Shown in pieces: positions 21,627-32,035 of a stretch of 64,000 nt of DNA. Source of the stretch: Tupaia tana (Eukaryota > Chordata > Mammalia > Scandentia > Tupaiidae); contig JAKSZU010000026.1 in NCBI GenBank assembly GCA_026018925.1, positions 16,173,127-16,237,126 on the forward strand. The letters are read 5' to 3'. The notes under the pieces are model-generated. The model did not search any database. It saw nothing but the letters and a program-made list of their open reading frames with translations, and was not told where the DNA came from. How positions within the stretch are numbered: the stretch's first letter is position 1; each line of letters opens with the position of its first letter. A program made the position numbers and the translations under genes.

Positions 21627-22059
21627 AGCCTCAGAATTTTTACTATCACGAGAAAACTCTCAGATACAATGTGAAGGGATAAAAATAGGACAGAGAATTA
21701 CCTACAGAGACCTTCTCCACTCTGCATTTAAAACAATAGAACACAAGATTGGCAGTAAAGAAACACAAAATGCTAACCAAGTTGCCTCTAGATAGTGAGG
21801 TCAGGAGTGTTTTTTCCCCCAGCTTCTTCATATTTTGCCTCTTCTTTTTTGTCTTTTTACAATACTCATTTTTACCATCACAGAAAACATAAGGTAAAAG
21901 CCCGGGAGGAGATGGGATAGTTTTGCAGGCTGGAGTTTCTTATCATATAGACAGATTCCAGCCATAAAGGACTAAGTGAGGTGAACCAGGGCTGTTTGCG
22001 GAATAAGAGGATGAAAACTGCACCTTGAAGGATGTACCTCCTCTGGAGGTGACGGTGCA

Positions 22060-22175
22060 GACAAGGAACAAGTGAACAGAATCTTCTAGACAAGCTGTGT
22101 GGCTTTGAGCAAGTGAACCACTCCGACCTTCAGGTTTTTCTCTGTGACCTGAGGATAATCATGCCTCCTACATAG
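22060..22175 (+). repeat. MIR fragment
   Basis: AGCTGTGTGGCTTTGAGCAA ... CTGAGGATAATCATGCCTCC. Confidence 0.75.
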
Positions 22176-22179
22176 GCTA

Positions 22180-22615
22180 GAATTCTTTCAATCATAGAGC
22201 AAATTGGTATTGAGTATCCACACTCCTAGAGGTTGGAGATCTAACAGTTATCAAAGGGGCAAGGTCTCTGCTCTCTGGCCTATTTCGTTCTAGTGGAGGG
22301 TTCCCATGGGAAGTTGATTTGCCTACTGGAGAAACAGCAAGAGCAAAGGCCCTGGGGCAGACAACATCTTGGCACTTTATACCAAAGAGAAGTCGTCCAT
22401 GCCTGCAGCTTGGTAGGTGGGTGGAGAGCAAGAGCCAATTGGGGGAGCGAGGCAGGGGCCAGGCCTTGCAGGCCGGGGCAAGGAACTTTGATTTCATTCT
22501 AAGTACCATGTGATGCCACTTAAGGGTTTTCAACCAAAAGACTCACATGATCTGATTTAGGGGTTATGTCTTAAAAAGGCCACTCTGGCTGCCGTGCAGA
22601 GAATGGATTGCAGGA
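22180..22615 (-). repeat. L2 LINE fragment
   Basis: AACAGCAAGAGCAAAGGCCC, AGGCAGGGGCCAGGCCTTGC, TTGATTTCATTCTAAGTACC, AAAAAGGCCACTCTGGCTGC: L2 read in reverse. Confidence 0.8.
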
Positions 22616-22734
22616 TTTTGCAAGCCGATCAATACACAAAAGCACTTAACACTGGGTCTGGCACAAAGTATCTTAATAAGTGGTAAGTGTTTTTCATTAT
22701 TGTTCTCATTATCCTTATTATTATTACTCTTTTC

Positions 22735-23040
22735 GGCTGCCTCGAGCGGGTTCGCCATTCTTGAACGTTTGATTTCACCGGATATTGACAAAGCGTTTGG
22801 ATGATCGGGTAAATTTTTCAAATCCGAGGAGAGGTGATGTTAAAGCTGAACACAAGCTGATACCTCCAGCCAAAATGAACAGCAGAAACATCCCGAACCC
22901 AGTGCTCTTTCACCCTTCAGGGTGAGCACTAGCTATCTTGTAGCTCAAAGAAGACCTTGAATCTTGATGACAGGTTTTGCTACCCACCAAAGTGCCGGTT
23001 AAACACAGGTCCTCCTGGGAATTCCAACATATCTAAAAAT
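22735..23040. other. Unassigned intergenic sequence
   Basis: Nothing recognised apart from possible MIR tail sequence at 22,625-22,730. Confidence 0.45.
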
Positions 23041-23049
23041 AACCTCCCC

Positions 23050-23240
23050 TCCTGGCCCAGATGGTATAGCACACGCTACTAAGATGCTGCGCTCAACAGG
23101 CTGGGACCACATGGGAGGCCCAGGTTCGATTCCTGGTCCAACCTAAAGGCTGAGTATGCTGGTGCAAGCCTGTAAGCCCAGTGAGTTGGGGAGGCTGAGG
23201 CAGGAGGATTGCAGCAGTGAGACCCTCCCAAAATAGAACA
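23050..23240 (+). repeat. tRNA/7SL chimeric SINE
   Basis: Head with a canonical B box GGTTCGATTCC at 23,123-23,133. It is followed by a 7SL/Alu-like body: AAGCCTGTAAGCCCAGTGAG, then GGGAGGCTGAGGCAGGAGG-like GGGGAGGCTGAGGCAGGAGG at ~23,189, ATTGCAGCAGTGAGACCC, and a short A-rich end. The best-preserved of three such copies here. Confidence 0.8.
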
Positions 23241-23594
23241 AACCCTCCACCCCTTAAAATCCCTCCTTCTCAAGACAACTCAGGGATCCCTTTCTCTGAA
23301 AAGTCTCCTGTGAATGCCCCCCAGCCTGCACCCCACACCAAGGCTGCCTTCTCCCTGTGTTCTTGCAGCTTGGTAACACTTACCTCCTCGGTTAATGTGA
23401 ATGTCCTCCACTAGACTCTGTACCCAGAGCTGTGCTCTTCAACACAGTGGCACTAGACACATGTACCTATTTAAATCTACAATGAAATTAATACAAATTA
23501 AATCAACTGGAAGCTTTAGGGCTTACATGCACAAGCCACATTCCAAGTTCTTAGTAGCCACCAGTGGTGCCATCTTGGTACAGTGCAGATATCA

Positions 23595-24046
23595 GGTTTT
23601 GTTTTGTTTTTCCTATAGGGGGCATGTGCTCATGGGGGGGGGGGGGGTGGGGGAGAAAGAGAGAGAGAAAGTGAGAAAGCACTCCCGAGGGGACTGACCA
23701 TGCCTCAATCCTTTCTCCTTTTTTGGATGTGGGGCAAACACATACATGTACCTGGTTTGTTTTTCTTTTTTAAAAGAATTATTTATTTATTCAATCCCAT
23801 TTGTTATTTTGTTTTTTAAATTTGACCAGACAGAGACAGAGAGGGAGATAGAGAAACCGAGAAAGCGAGTTGCCAGGTCCAGGACTCAAACCATAGTCGG
23901 CCATGTGGGAATCCAGCACCTTTAACCACCACGCCTCTGCTGGCCCCCACCTGGTGTGTTTTTCAAGCTGTTGGGTCTGGGATTTGAACCAAATAGTTAG
24001 CCACGAGGAATCCAGCCACCTCAACCATCATACCATCTGCCTGGCC
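23595..24046 (-). repeat. tRNA-derived SINE, older long type, split by a SINE
   Basis: CCTATAGGGGGCATGTGCTC, a 13-base G run, ...ACCTGGTTTG | insertion | ACCTGGTGTGTTTTTCAAGC to CCATCTGCCTGGCCC. Confidence 0.85.
23768..23947 (-). repeat. tRNA-derived SINE, short type, nested
   Basis: TSD ACCTGGTTTGTTTTT / ACCTGGTGTGTTTTT. Body AGTTGCCAGGTCCAGGACTC. Confidence 0.9.
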
Positions 24047-24061
24047 CGCTATGGACTGCTT

Positions 24062-24147
24062 TTATTAGGTCATCAGGGAAGTCGTGACATATTTTTCTAT
24101 GTGTTTCTATCAAAACTGTGTCATGACTTTCCTGACAGCCCAATATC
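24062..24147. mobile_element. ~80-bp palindromic mariner-type MITE, copy 2
   Basis: Left TTAGGTCATCAGGGAAGTCG and right ATGACTTTCCTGACAGCCCA; TATTTTTCT centre as in copy 1; TAT follows. Confidence 0.8.
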
Positions 24148-24229
24148 ATTGTATAAAGTTCTAGTGGACAGTGCCAGCCAGGGACATAAGGGGCACATGT
24201 TATTTATTCACTAGGGACTAGTAGAGGGC

Positions 24230-24600
24230 TTACGACATAGGCTTGAGAAGGAGGCAGACCTTAGTTCAAATCCCAGTTTCTTTTTTTTTTAAAGAATTAT
24301 TTGCTTTTAAAAAAAGAATTATTTGCTTTTTATTTAACTTTTTTATTTATTATTTTCCAGTTTGATCAGAGAGAGAGAGAAGGAGAGAGAGGGAAAGGGA
24401 GAAAGCAAGCCACCAGGTCCAGAATTTGAACTGTGGTTGGCCATGTGGGAGTCTAGCACCTTTAACCACCACGCCACCTGCTGGCCCCCAAATCCCAGTT
24501 TCTAATCTTGCTGGCCATGTGACTTGGCCATGCTCAACTCCTCTGTCCCTACCTCACCATGTGGTTGAGAAGCTTTTATAAGTTACAATGCATGAAGGAC
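24230..24600 (+). repeat. MIR element, split by a SINE
   Basis: TTAGTTCAAATCCCAG before and GCTGGCCATGTGACTTGGCC after. Confidence 0.75.
24284..24488 (-). repeat. tRNA-derived SINE, short type, inside MIR
   Basis: TSD CAAATCCCAGTTTC on both sides. The A/T-rich tail AAAGAATTATTTGCTTTTAA is duplicated. Confidence 0.92.
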
Positions 24601-24614
24601 TTACAGCCTAACAG

Positions 24615-24775
24615 GCTCAGATCCTACAGAGCATGGTGGTTGGAGCTGCCACATAGCAGGATAAGAAGCACAGAGGAGTCCCAGTTTGACTCCCAGGTCA
24701 ACCTCTCTGCTTGAGAGGCTGAGTCAAGAGGCTCAATCCTGAAACAGGGACATCCTGTCTACAGACAAAACAAAA
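24615..24775 (+). repeat. tRNA/7SL chimeric SINE, diverged
   Basis: GAGTCCCAGTTTGACTCCCA (B-box region), then CTTGAGAGGCTGAGTCAAGA and CATCCTGTCTACAGACAAAA (Alu-like GGCTGAGGCAGGAG ... GTCTCTA pattern). Confidence 0.6.
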
Positions 24776-24882
24776 CATAGTCTAACACAGTAGTAAGCAC
24801 CAAGAAAGTCTTAGCTACTGCTATTTTCGTCTCCAATACAGTAGCCAGCACATAGTAGGTCCTATGAAATGTTTGTTCATTC

Positions 24883-25173
24883 ATTTATTATTATTATTAT
24901 TATTATTATTTAAATTTGCTATAGAGCATATGTGCTCTCCTGAAAGAGACAGAGAGAGAGAGAGAGAAAGGGAGAAATCACCCTCTATAGGAGAAAGCCA
25001 TGTTTGCAGTCCCTTCTCCTCCATTCTCTTGGGATTTTGGGTGTACACACGCATGTCCCCAGAGTGTTTCTCAAGTCACCGGGTTTAGGATTTGAACCAT
25101 GCAGTCAGCCATGTGGGACTGCAATAAACATGTATGGGCCAGTCACCATAACCACCATGCCACTGGCTGGCCC
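24883..25173 (-). repeat. tRNA-derived SINE, older long type with (ATT)n tail
   Basis: (ATT)9 then AAATTTGCTATAGAGCATAT; right end CCACCATGCCACTGGCTGGC. Confidence 0.88.
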
Positions 25174-25282
25174 GTAATGTGTATTGATTGCTGAAACAAA
25201 TGAATGAAAGAATGATCGAATGGACTTTATTTTTAGCTTTCACGAAAGCAGAATATCTTTCTGGAAACCAAGTATGATTGCT

Positions 25283-25401
25283 ATTTTTTAATTGCCAGTG
25301 GGCGTGCGCACTCACCAGAAAGGCATGAACAGTGAGAGGGAGAGGTCACAATCCCTTCTTCTCCATCTCTCCATCCTGTCAGAATTTGGGGCATACACAT
25401 G

Positions 25402-25432
<31 letters not shown>

Positions 25433-25525
25433 GGGATGTGTTTCAAGTCACTGGAGCCAGTATTCAAGCCATCACCGGCCATGTAGGATCTCACTCTCTT
25501 AACCACTAGACTAAGGAGGTGGCCC
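25283..25525 (-). repeat. tRNA-derived SINE, older long type, with (CA)n
   Basis: AATTGCCAGTGGGCGTGCGC to AACCACTAGACTAAGGAGGT. It carries a (CA)16 at about 25,400-25,431. Confidence 0.8.
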
Positions 25526-25559
25526 TGATTGGTTTAATAATATTAACAGCTTCTATTTA

Positions 25560-25845
25560 TTTTTTTCTTTTTCTTTTTTTTTTTTTTTTTTTTGAGAGGT
25601 TTTCGCTATAGGGTGCGTGCGCTCGCCAGACAGACAGAGAGAGACAGAGAGACAGAAAGCAGAAAATCACCCCCCAGGGGGGATGGCCACGCCGCAATCC
25701 CTTCTCCTCCATTCTCCTCTCGGGATCTTGGGCACGCACGCACACGCGCCCGGCGTGAGTTTAAGCCACCGGGTCTGGGACGCGAACCGCGGTTGACTAC
25801 GTGGGAGTCCAGTGACATAGCCATTACGCTAACTGCTGGTCCCAC
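25560..25845 (-). repeat. tRNA-derived SINE, long type (young)
   Basis: TSD CAGCTTCTATTTATT on both sides; B box read as GACGCGAACCGCGG; CpGs retained. Confidence 0.94.
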
Positions 25846-25952
25846 AGCTTCTATTTATTCAGCACTTACTGCATACCAGGCACAGTACAGAATGCTTTAT
25901 ACACATTCCTTCCAACAGCCCAATGAGGGAGATACTATTATTACTGCCTTTT

Positions 25953-26202
25953 TTCCTTTTTTTGGAGAGGTTTTTGCTATAGGGCACATGTGCTCACCAG
26001 AAAGACAGAGAGACAGAAAGTGAGAAATCACCCCCAGAGGGGATGGCCACGCTGCAATCCCTTCTCCTCCATTCTTCTCTCGGGGTCTTGGGCATGCATA
26101 TGCGCCCAGTGTGAGTTTAAGCCACCGGGTCCAGGGGACTCGAACCATGGTGGACTACATGGGAGTCCAGCGACATAGCCATTATGCCAACTACTGGTCC
26201 CA
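25953..26202 (-). repeat. tRNA-derived SINE, long type (MIR insertion 1)
   Basis: TTTTGGAGAGGTTTTTGCTA to GCCAACTACTGGTCCC; short TATTATTACT duplication at the flanks. Confidence 0.92.
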
Positions 26203-26215
26203 ATTATTATTACTA

Positions 26216-26470
26216 TTTTTAAGAGATATTTTGTTATGGGGCACGTGCCCTCACCAGAAAGACACAGAGAGAGAGAGAGAGAGAAAGCAAGAAATCATCC
26301 CCCGGGGGGATGGCCATGCCACAATCCATTCTCCTCCTCCTTCTCATGAGATTTTTGGCATGCAAACACACGTGTCCGGCATGAGTTTTAAGCTGTTGGC
26401 TCCGGGACTCGAACCGCAGTTGACTGCATGGGAGTCCAGCAATATAACCATTATGTCATCTGCTGGTCTC
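26216..26470 (-). repeat. tRNA-derived SINE, long type (MIR insertion 2)
   Basis: AAGAGATATTTTGTTATGGG to ATGTCATCTGCTGGTCTC. Confidence 0.9.
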
Positions 26471-26496
26471 AAGGGAGGTACTATTATTAACCATGC

Positions 26497-26763
26497 CTTT
26501 TTTTTTTTTTTTTTTTTTGGAGAGGTTTTTGCTATAGGGCACATGCACTCGCCAGACAGACAGAGAGAGAGATAGAAAGCGAGAAATCACCCCCCGGGGG
26601 GATGGCCATGCTGCAATCCCTTCTCCTCCATTCTCCTCTTGGGATCTTGGGCACACACGCACACGCACCCGGCATGGGTTTTAAGCCACCGGGTCCAGGA
26701 AGTGAACCGCGATCCACTACGTGGGAGTCCAGCAACGTAGCCATTACGCTAACTGCTGGTCCC
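26497..26763 (-). repeat. tRNA-derived SINE, long type (MIR insertion 3)
   Basis: TSD TTAACCATGCCTTTTT / TTAACCATGCTTTTT. Young, CpG-rich right end. Confidence 0.94.
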
Positions 26764-27079
26764 TTAACCATGCTTTTTCACAAATGGAGAAACTGAGGCT
26801 CAGAGACATAAAGTAATGGCCCCAGGGAGAACCAGATTTTTGAGCCTTGCCTGGCCACCTGACAGGGAGACGTGATTGCGTCTAGGTGGCTGGTGACCAC
26901 GATGGCCTCTAGAGCTGATCTGGCCCTCCTGCCTAGGTCTGGTTCTTCTCTCTCAGAGAATTGCACCCTGGGATCAAGTGCAGGCAAGGCTGTGAGGTGC
27001 TGGCTGGATCCTGGTGGCTACCCATGGCGAGAAACCACACCTGCCAGGAGGGAGGTTTTCTTTCCTGTTCACAGAGAGA

Positions 27080-27346
27080 CATTTTTTTTTTTCTTAGAGA
27101 GGTTTTCGCTACAGGGCGCGTGCGCTCACCACACAGATAGAGAGAGACAGAGAGACAGAAAGCGAGAAATCACCCCCCAGAGGGGATAGTCACGCCGCAA
27201 TCCCTTCTCCTCCATTCTCCTCTTGGGATCTTGGGCACGCATGCACACACGCCTGGCGTGAGTTTTAAGCCACCGGGTCCGGGACGCGAACCGCGTTCAA
27301 CTACGTGGGAGTCCAGCGACATAGCCATTACGCTAACTGCTGGTCC
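27080..27346 (-). repeat. tRNA-derived SINE, long type (young)
   Basis: TSD CACAGAGAGACATTTT / CACAGAGAGATTTTT; A box reads CCATTACGCTA in reverse. Confidence 0.93.
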
Positions 27347-27430
27347 CCACAGAGAGATTTTTTTACCCTGGTTTCTCAGATTCTTTTTTTTCCTCATCCA
27401 TCCCCAGGAGGCCGGCTCTTCTGCTGGTGC

Positions 27431-27521
27431 CCACCCCTCCCCACCTCCCACCTCCCCACCTCCCCACCTCCCCACCTCCCCACCTCCCCACCTCCCCACC
27501 TCCCCACCTCCCCACCTCCCC
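27431..27521. repeat. Minisatellite, 8-bp unit CACCTCCC
   Basis: About nine near-perfect CACCTCCC units after one 7-base unit. The minus strand is G-rich (GGGAGGTG repeats) and could form G-quadruplexes. Confidence 0.95.
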
Positions 27522-28312
27522 TCGCGCACCAGCGAGCAATGGCGGAACAGCAGCACACAAGGGCGCCTTTCTTCAAAGTGGTTCGCCTTCATCTCATAAA
27601 TTCTCAGGCCCGGCTTGATTGGCTGCGACGAAAGGGAGCGAGGCCCCCGCTCGGCTCCTCAGATACAAAGTGAGTTGTGTGCAGTCGGCCCCCGTGAGGT
27701 CAATCACGGGGGCTTGTGCCTCTCAGAAATCCCAAAGGACAAAATACCAAAGAGCCTGGTCACAGGATCAAAATTATCTATGGCAAGACAAAGGACAGCA
27801 GATAGCGAGGCAGAGCCAGACAATGAAGAGGCAAAGTGAGAGAGGGCTCCCCAGTCATTTCTAACCTGGCCACTCCAAGGACATTTAACCCTTTTCCCCC
27901 TCTAACCTTTTAGCATCCAGCCAAATGCAATCTCGGGATAGACTGGGACAATGCCTGACCCTGGAGGGACCAGTCGTCAGTTTGACCAATCCTGGTGGTC
28001 CTTTTGGCCACTTTCAAGAATCTGCATTTCTCCTGGAGCACTGTTCTAATGTTTCCAATTCTTAGGCACTAAAATTAGCCCAACTGTGCCTTCTAATTCT
28101 GTAGACACAACCCAGCTTGTGCAAATGTCCCTCTCTTCCATTTCTGGGTGGATTTTTGCATATTACAGGCTGCCAATTTTGTTGAGTGTTCTTGGGAAAA
28201 GAGAAAAGTTTTAAAATCATCTAGCCGCTTTTCGTGAAACAAATGCTGTGGAGCCCAGAGTTCTGATTTAGAGAGAATGCCGCACATAGCACCACTCAAG
28301 AAAGAAAAACAT
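27522..28312. other. Unassigned, locally CpG-containing sequence
   Basis: CpGs cluster at 27,522-27,720, with an AATGGCGGAACAGC start-like motif and an AAGTGAGT donor-like motif at 27,668. No known exon recognised. The rest is plain unique DNA. Confidence 0.35.
27688..27713. other. Perfect 10-bp inverted repeat (hairpin)
   Basis: Arms GCCCCCGTGA and TCACGGGGGC with a 6-base loop GGTCAA. Confidence 0.9.
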
Positions 28313-28314
28313 AG

Positions 28315-28592
28315 GAACCAGCCCGGTGGCTTAGTGGTTAAAGGAGCTGGATCCCATATGGCTGACCACGGTTCGAATCTCAGCCGCGGTGACTTGAAAA
28401 ACTTGGCAGGCACACGTGCATGTGTGACCCAAAGTCCCAAGAGGACTCACAAATGGAGGAGAAGAGATTGCAGAGTGACCATACCTCACTGGAGGGTACT
28501 TTCTCCCTTTCTTGTTCTCTTTCTCTGTCTTTCTGCCTCTCTCTGGCAGGTGCATATACCTTCTGGAAATTAAAAAAAGAAAAAAGAAAAAA
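28315..28592 (+). repeat. tRNA-derived SINE, older long type
   Basis: GGAACCAGCCCGGTGGCTTA head, GGTTCGAATCTC B box, CTTCTGGAAATTAAAAAAAG end. Confidence 0.88.
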
Positions 28593-28658
28593 AAGATATG
28601 AAAAAAACAGGTAAATGTTCTAGAGGTCACTTACAAGAGTAAGAAAATGAACTGTAGG

Positions 28659-28835
28659 TGGCTGATAGGTGGCATGGTAGCTAGGGGTGCTGGACTCCCA
28701 CATGACCAACCACGGTTTGAGTCCTGGACCTGGCAGCTTGCTTTCTCACTTTCTCTCTCTCTCTCTCACTCTCACTCTCTCTCCGTCCCTCTCTGGTCAT
28801 ATTAAAATAAATAAATAAATAAGTTCAATTTTTAA
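28659..28835 (+). repeat. tRNA-derived SINE, short type
   Basis: Head GGCTGATAGGTGGCATGGTA, end TCATATTAAAATAAATAAAT. GAACTGTA repeats at both flanks. Confidence 0.88.
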
Positions 28836-28857
28836 AAATTCTAAAAATAAGAGAATA

Positions 28858-29098
28858 TGAACTGTAATTTATTGAGCATTTACTATGAACTTGAGTATTA
28901 CACCAGTTTTGCTTTTTGTGCCAGAATTACATCTGATCCTCCCAATAGCCCTCCCTCTGAGAGAGATACAAATGTATCCCCATTTACAGGCGTAGAAAGT
29001 CAGGTTCTTCCAGCTTCAATAACACACCCCAAGATGCAGCACTAAGTGCATCGAACCGAGATTTGAACCCAGATCTTCCTGACTACAAAGGTTGACGT
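28858..29098 (+). repeat. MIR element
   Basis: TTATTGAGCATTTACTATGA, CTGATCCTCCCAATAGCCCT, GAGATTTGAACCCAGATCTT. Confidence 0.85.
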
Positions 29099-29099
29099 C

Positions 29100-30935
29100 T
29101 TCACCTAAGTGCTAAATAAGTGGTAGGCATTGTTATTACTGTCATAATAGACAAAGCATTATCTGTAAGAACGCAAAGAGACCCACAGTCTGTAAGTGGA
29201 AAATCAGACAACAAAATGGCATGTGGCCCTGCCATACCATGACAAAGGAATCGAGATGATGGATAGGAGGAAAACACTAGAACAATGGTTGCCAAAAGGT
29301 TCAGTGATTTTTCTTTCTCATGGTTTTTGGCTTTCCAACCCCACCCCCGCCCGTGGTTCCCTTTGCTTTCCAAGTGTTTCTCGTGAAGCATGTATAACTT
29401 TTGCCATTAGGAAAGAAGTGTGTGTGTGCGTGTGTGTGTGTGTGTGCGTGTGTGTGTGTGCCTGCACGCATGTGTGCTTTACAAGCAAGAGAGAGTAGGG
29501 AAGACTGCAAAGTAGGCCAAAGGAAGCTGGAATCTCAGTGATTTAAATCCTACCCCAAACTGCAATTTGGGGAGTTCTAAGTCATCCCAAGTGCCGATGA
29601 ATTAAGAGCTTTAAGCCATCTGCCCCCAGACCAAGTATAGCCAAGGGACAGCGACAGGAGAAAGCCCTTTAAACAAAGCCCTGGGGGCCCTGCTTTTGGG
29701 GGTGGGGGGAGACACAGAATGAGGGAAGTGGTAAAGTTCACCTAAGCAAAGATAAAGGTTTCCTTCCTAAGGGGCCCTCCCAAGCTATTGCATTTGCACT
29801 CAGATTCAATCAGCCCCAGCTTTATCAAGACGTCCCAGAACAGTCAGGGGAGAAGGGGCAGAAAGCCTTCAGCCTAACCCCCAAGACAAACCCCTCTGAG
29901 TCTGGCAGGAGGCAGCCTCGCTGATTCCAGGCCTCTATTTTTCATTTCTTGTTTTAACAGTCATAAACGCCTTCTGATGCCAAAGCAGAACATGACTTTA
30001 ATCCAGATAAAATAAAATTCCTAAACCCTGAAAACTATACGAAGATTTACAGGCCAATTTTAAAAAGCGAGAGCCTTGGTCGGTGCCAAGAGTGGCACAT
30101 TCCACACAGCCAGTGTTACGGGCTGCCCCATAGCCCTGCCTCCTGGGGACAAGGTCCCAGGACATTCTGAGCAGCCCTGCCATCCACAGTCCCTTGGCAG
30201 AGAGATCGCAGGCAAATGTTGTCCTCAATGTGGACTCTTCTCAAATTCCTGGGCTCTGGGGTCTCTTGGCTTTCAGGAGTCCTAATACGTTCCAGCTCCC
30301 CTCTCTCCGCCTCCCCTCCACCCCCAGCTGTTGCAGAAAACCACAGTCAACCTCTTCTTGCTCTCTGCAGCCAAGTTTTCTCTACATAAACACAGCATGT
30401 AGAAGATCAGCTCTATTCCATTCCCAGCACTATGGGTTGGGTCAAGGCTGGCCTGGTACCAACCCTGAGAACCCAGGCTAAGATTAGTCCTGGGGTAACC
30501 ATGGGCTGCCACTTAGGGGAACCTCCCTATGTACTAAATGCCATATCAACCAGATCCCAGTGATTACCCAGGGGTTACTGTTGACCCCATGAAGTTGGAT
30601 ATTTTTGTACTGGGTGTCATCTCTCTGCCCCTCCAGGCTGACTTACTCACTTGTCTCCCTGCTTTGAGTCTGGGGGCTGACCTGGGTGGGCTGTACCAGC
30701 AGGCTTTTGTGCCCTCTGGCCTCTGGTTGGGTTCATCCAAGAAGAGAAAAAGCCCTGGCAGGAGATCAGAAGAAGGAAGACAATGAGGTTGGGACATTCA
30801 TCTCCCATGATTCTCCTTGCTGTGTTGCTGTGGGCTGGCTTTTGCCTCTTCCAAAAGCCATAGCTCTTATTGGGTGATTCCGTAAAGCTCCCCTTCCAAC
30901 TTCAGGAATTGACCCTTCCTGCCCCTGCAGTTCCA
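29100..30935. other. Repeat-poor intergenic stretch
   Basis: Apart from the (TG)n no repeat is recognised. G+C rich around 29,640-29,920 and 30,080-30,800. No coding gene supported. Confidence 0.45.
29417..29465. repeat. (TG)n microsatellite
   Basis: TG units with CGTG interruptions. Confidence 0.95.
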
Positions 30936-30939
30936 GGGA

Positions 30940-31065
30940 TAGCAATGACTCCTTTCATTTGTTTCCTCCAGTAGAGTATGAAATCTGCAAGGACAGAGAC
31001 TATAATTATTTTGTCTCCTGTATCTCTAGTGCCTGGTACATAGTATGTCTTTGCGTATCTAATTT
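30940..31065 (+). repeat. L2 3' end
   Basis: AGTAGAGTATGAAATCTGCA, AGGACAGAGACTATAATT and TCTAGTGCCTGGTACATAGT in L2 order. Confidence 0.8.
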
Positions 31066-31117
31066 TTATTTACTTTTTGGTATTATTTTTATAATCCGGT
31101 AGAGTAAAAAGTTTTTT

Positions 31118-31365
31118 GGGAGCCAACATGTGGTGTGATGGTTAAGGTGCTGGATTCTCACAAAGCCAACTATGATTCAAGTCCCAGACCTGGTGGCTTG
31201 AAAATCATGTGTGTGTGTACCCAAAATCTTGAGAGGAGAATGGAGAAGAAGGGATTGCAGAGTGATAATTCCCCCTGGGGAATGGTGATTTCTCACTTTC
31301 CCTCTCTCTGTCTCTCTCTAGCAAGCACACGTGTCCTATGGCCAAAAAAACAAAAACAAAAACAA
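31118..31365 (+). repeat. tRNA-derived SINE, older long type
   Basis: GGGAGCCAACATGTGGTGTG to ACGTGTCCTATGGCC. Confidence 0.87.
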
Positions 31366-31401
31366 ACCCAGTGCTTTGAATTTTTAAAAATGTGGATTGA
31401 G

Positions 31402-31676
31402 GGACCAGCAGATGGTGTAATAGTTATGTTCCTGGACTCCCATGTAGTTGACCATGGTTCGAGTTCCAGACATAGTGGCCTAAACTCATGCTGAGTGCGT
31501 GTGTGTGTGTGTGCTCAAGATCCTGAGAAGGGACTGGAGAAGAAGGGATTGTGGTGTGGCCATCCTCCCAGGGTGGTGATTTCTCACTTTCTGTCTCTCT
31601 GTCTCTCTCTGTCTTTCTGGTGAGTGCATGCACCCTATAGCAAAAATCTCTCTTAAAAAAAAAAAAAAAAAAAACT
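31402..31676 (+). repeat. tRNA-derived SINE, long type
   Basis: GGGACCAGCAGATGGTGTAA; TGGATTGA duplicated at the flanks. Confidence 0.9.
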
Positions 31677-31761
31677 GGATTGAATGGTAGTAATTTGAAA
31701 CATTCTCTCCTTATAGGGAAGGGACATTTGGAGACTTTTGCCATCAATAAAGACATCCTTT

Positions 31762-32035
31762 AGGACCCGCTAGTAGTGTAGTGATTAAGGCAGCTAGATC
31801 CCACTTGGCCAACTGTGTGGTCAAGTCCTGGACCCAGTGGGTTGAAAAACATGCCAGATGTGTGTGTGTGTGTGTGTGTATGAATAAATGCCCAAAATCT
31901 TGAGAGGAAAATAGAGGAGAAGGGATTGCAGCATGACCACTCTCAAGAGGGGAATGCTTTCTCACTTCCCCATCTCTCTGTCTCTCTCCTGTGAGCACAA
32001 ATACCTATAGGAAATTTTTAAAAATAACAACAACA
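31762..32035 (+). repeat. tRNA-derived SINE, older long type
   Basis: AGGACCCGCTAGTAGTGTAG to ATACCTATAGGAAATTT. It includes a (TG)n. AAAGACATCC / AAAGATATCC at the flanks. Confidence 0.87.

Larger units (their letters stand above)
25847..26845 (+). repeat. MIR element broken by three SINEs
   Basis: Pieces TTATTCAGCACTTACTGCAT, CAATGAGGGAGATACTATTA, then GGAGGTACTATTATTAACC, then AATGGAGAAACTGAGGCTCA, in MIR order across the insertions. Confidence 0.85.

Noticed and set aside
20996-21649. 217-residue open frame on the - strand
   Set aside because: Read-through of two nested SINEs including a poly-lysine stretch from the poly(A) tail.
25560-26763. Regularly spaced near-identical blocks resembling a repeat array
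   Set aside because: They are independent SINE insertions with their own flanks, not a CRISPR or satellite array.
27541-27673. ATG-starting frame followed by a donor-like GTGAGT
   Set aside because: Exon-like in form but the peptide matches nothing I recognise; kept only as a possible orphan CpG cluster, not as a gene.
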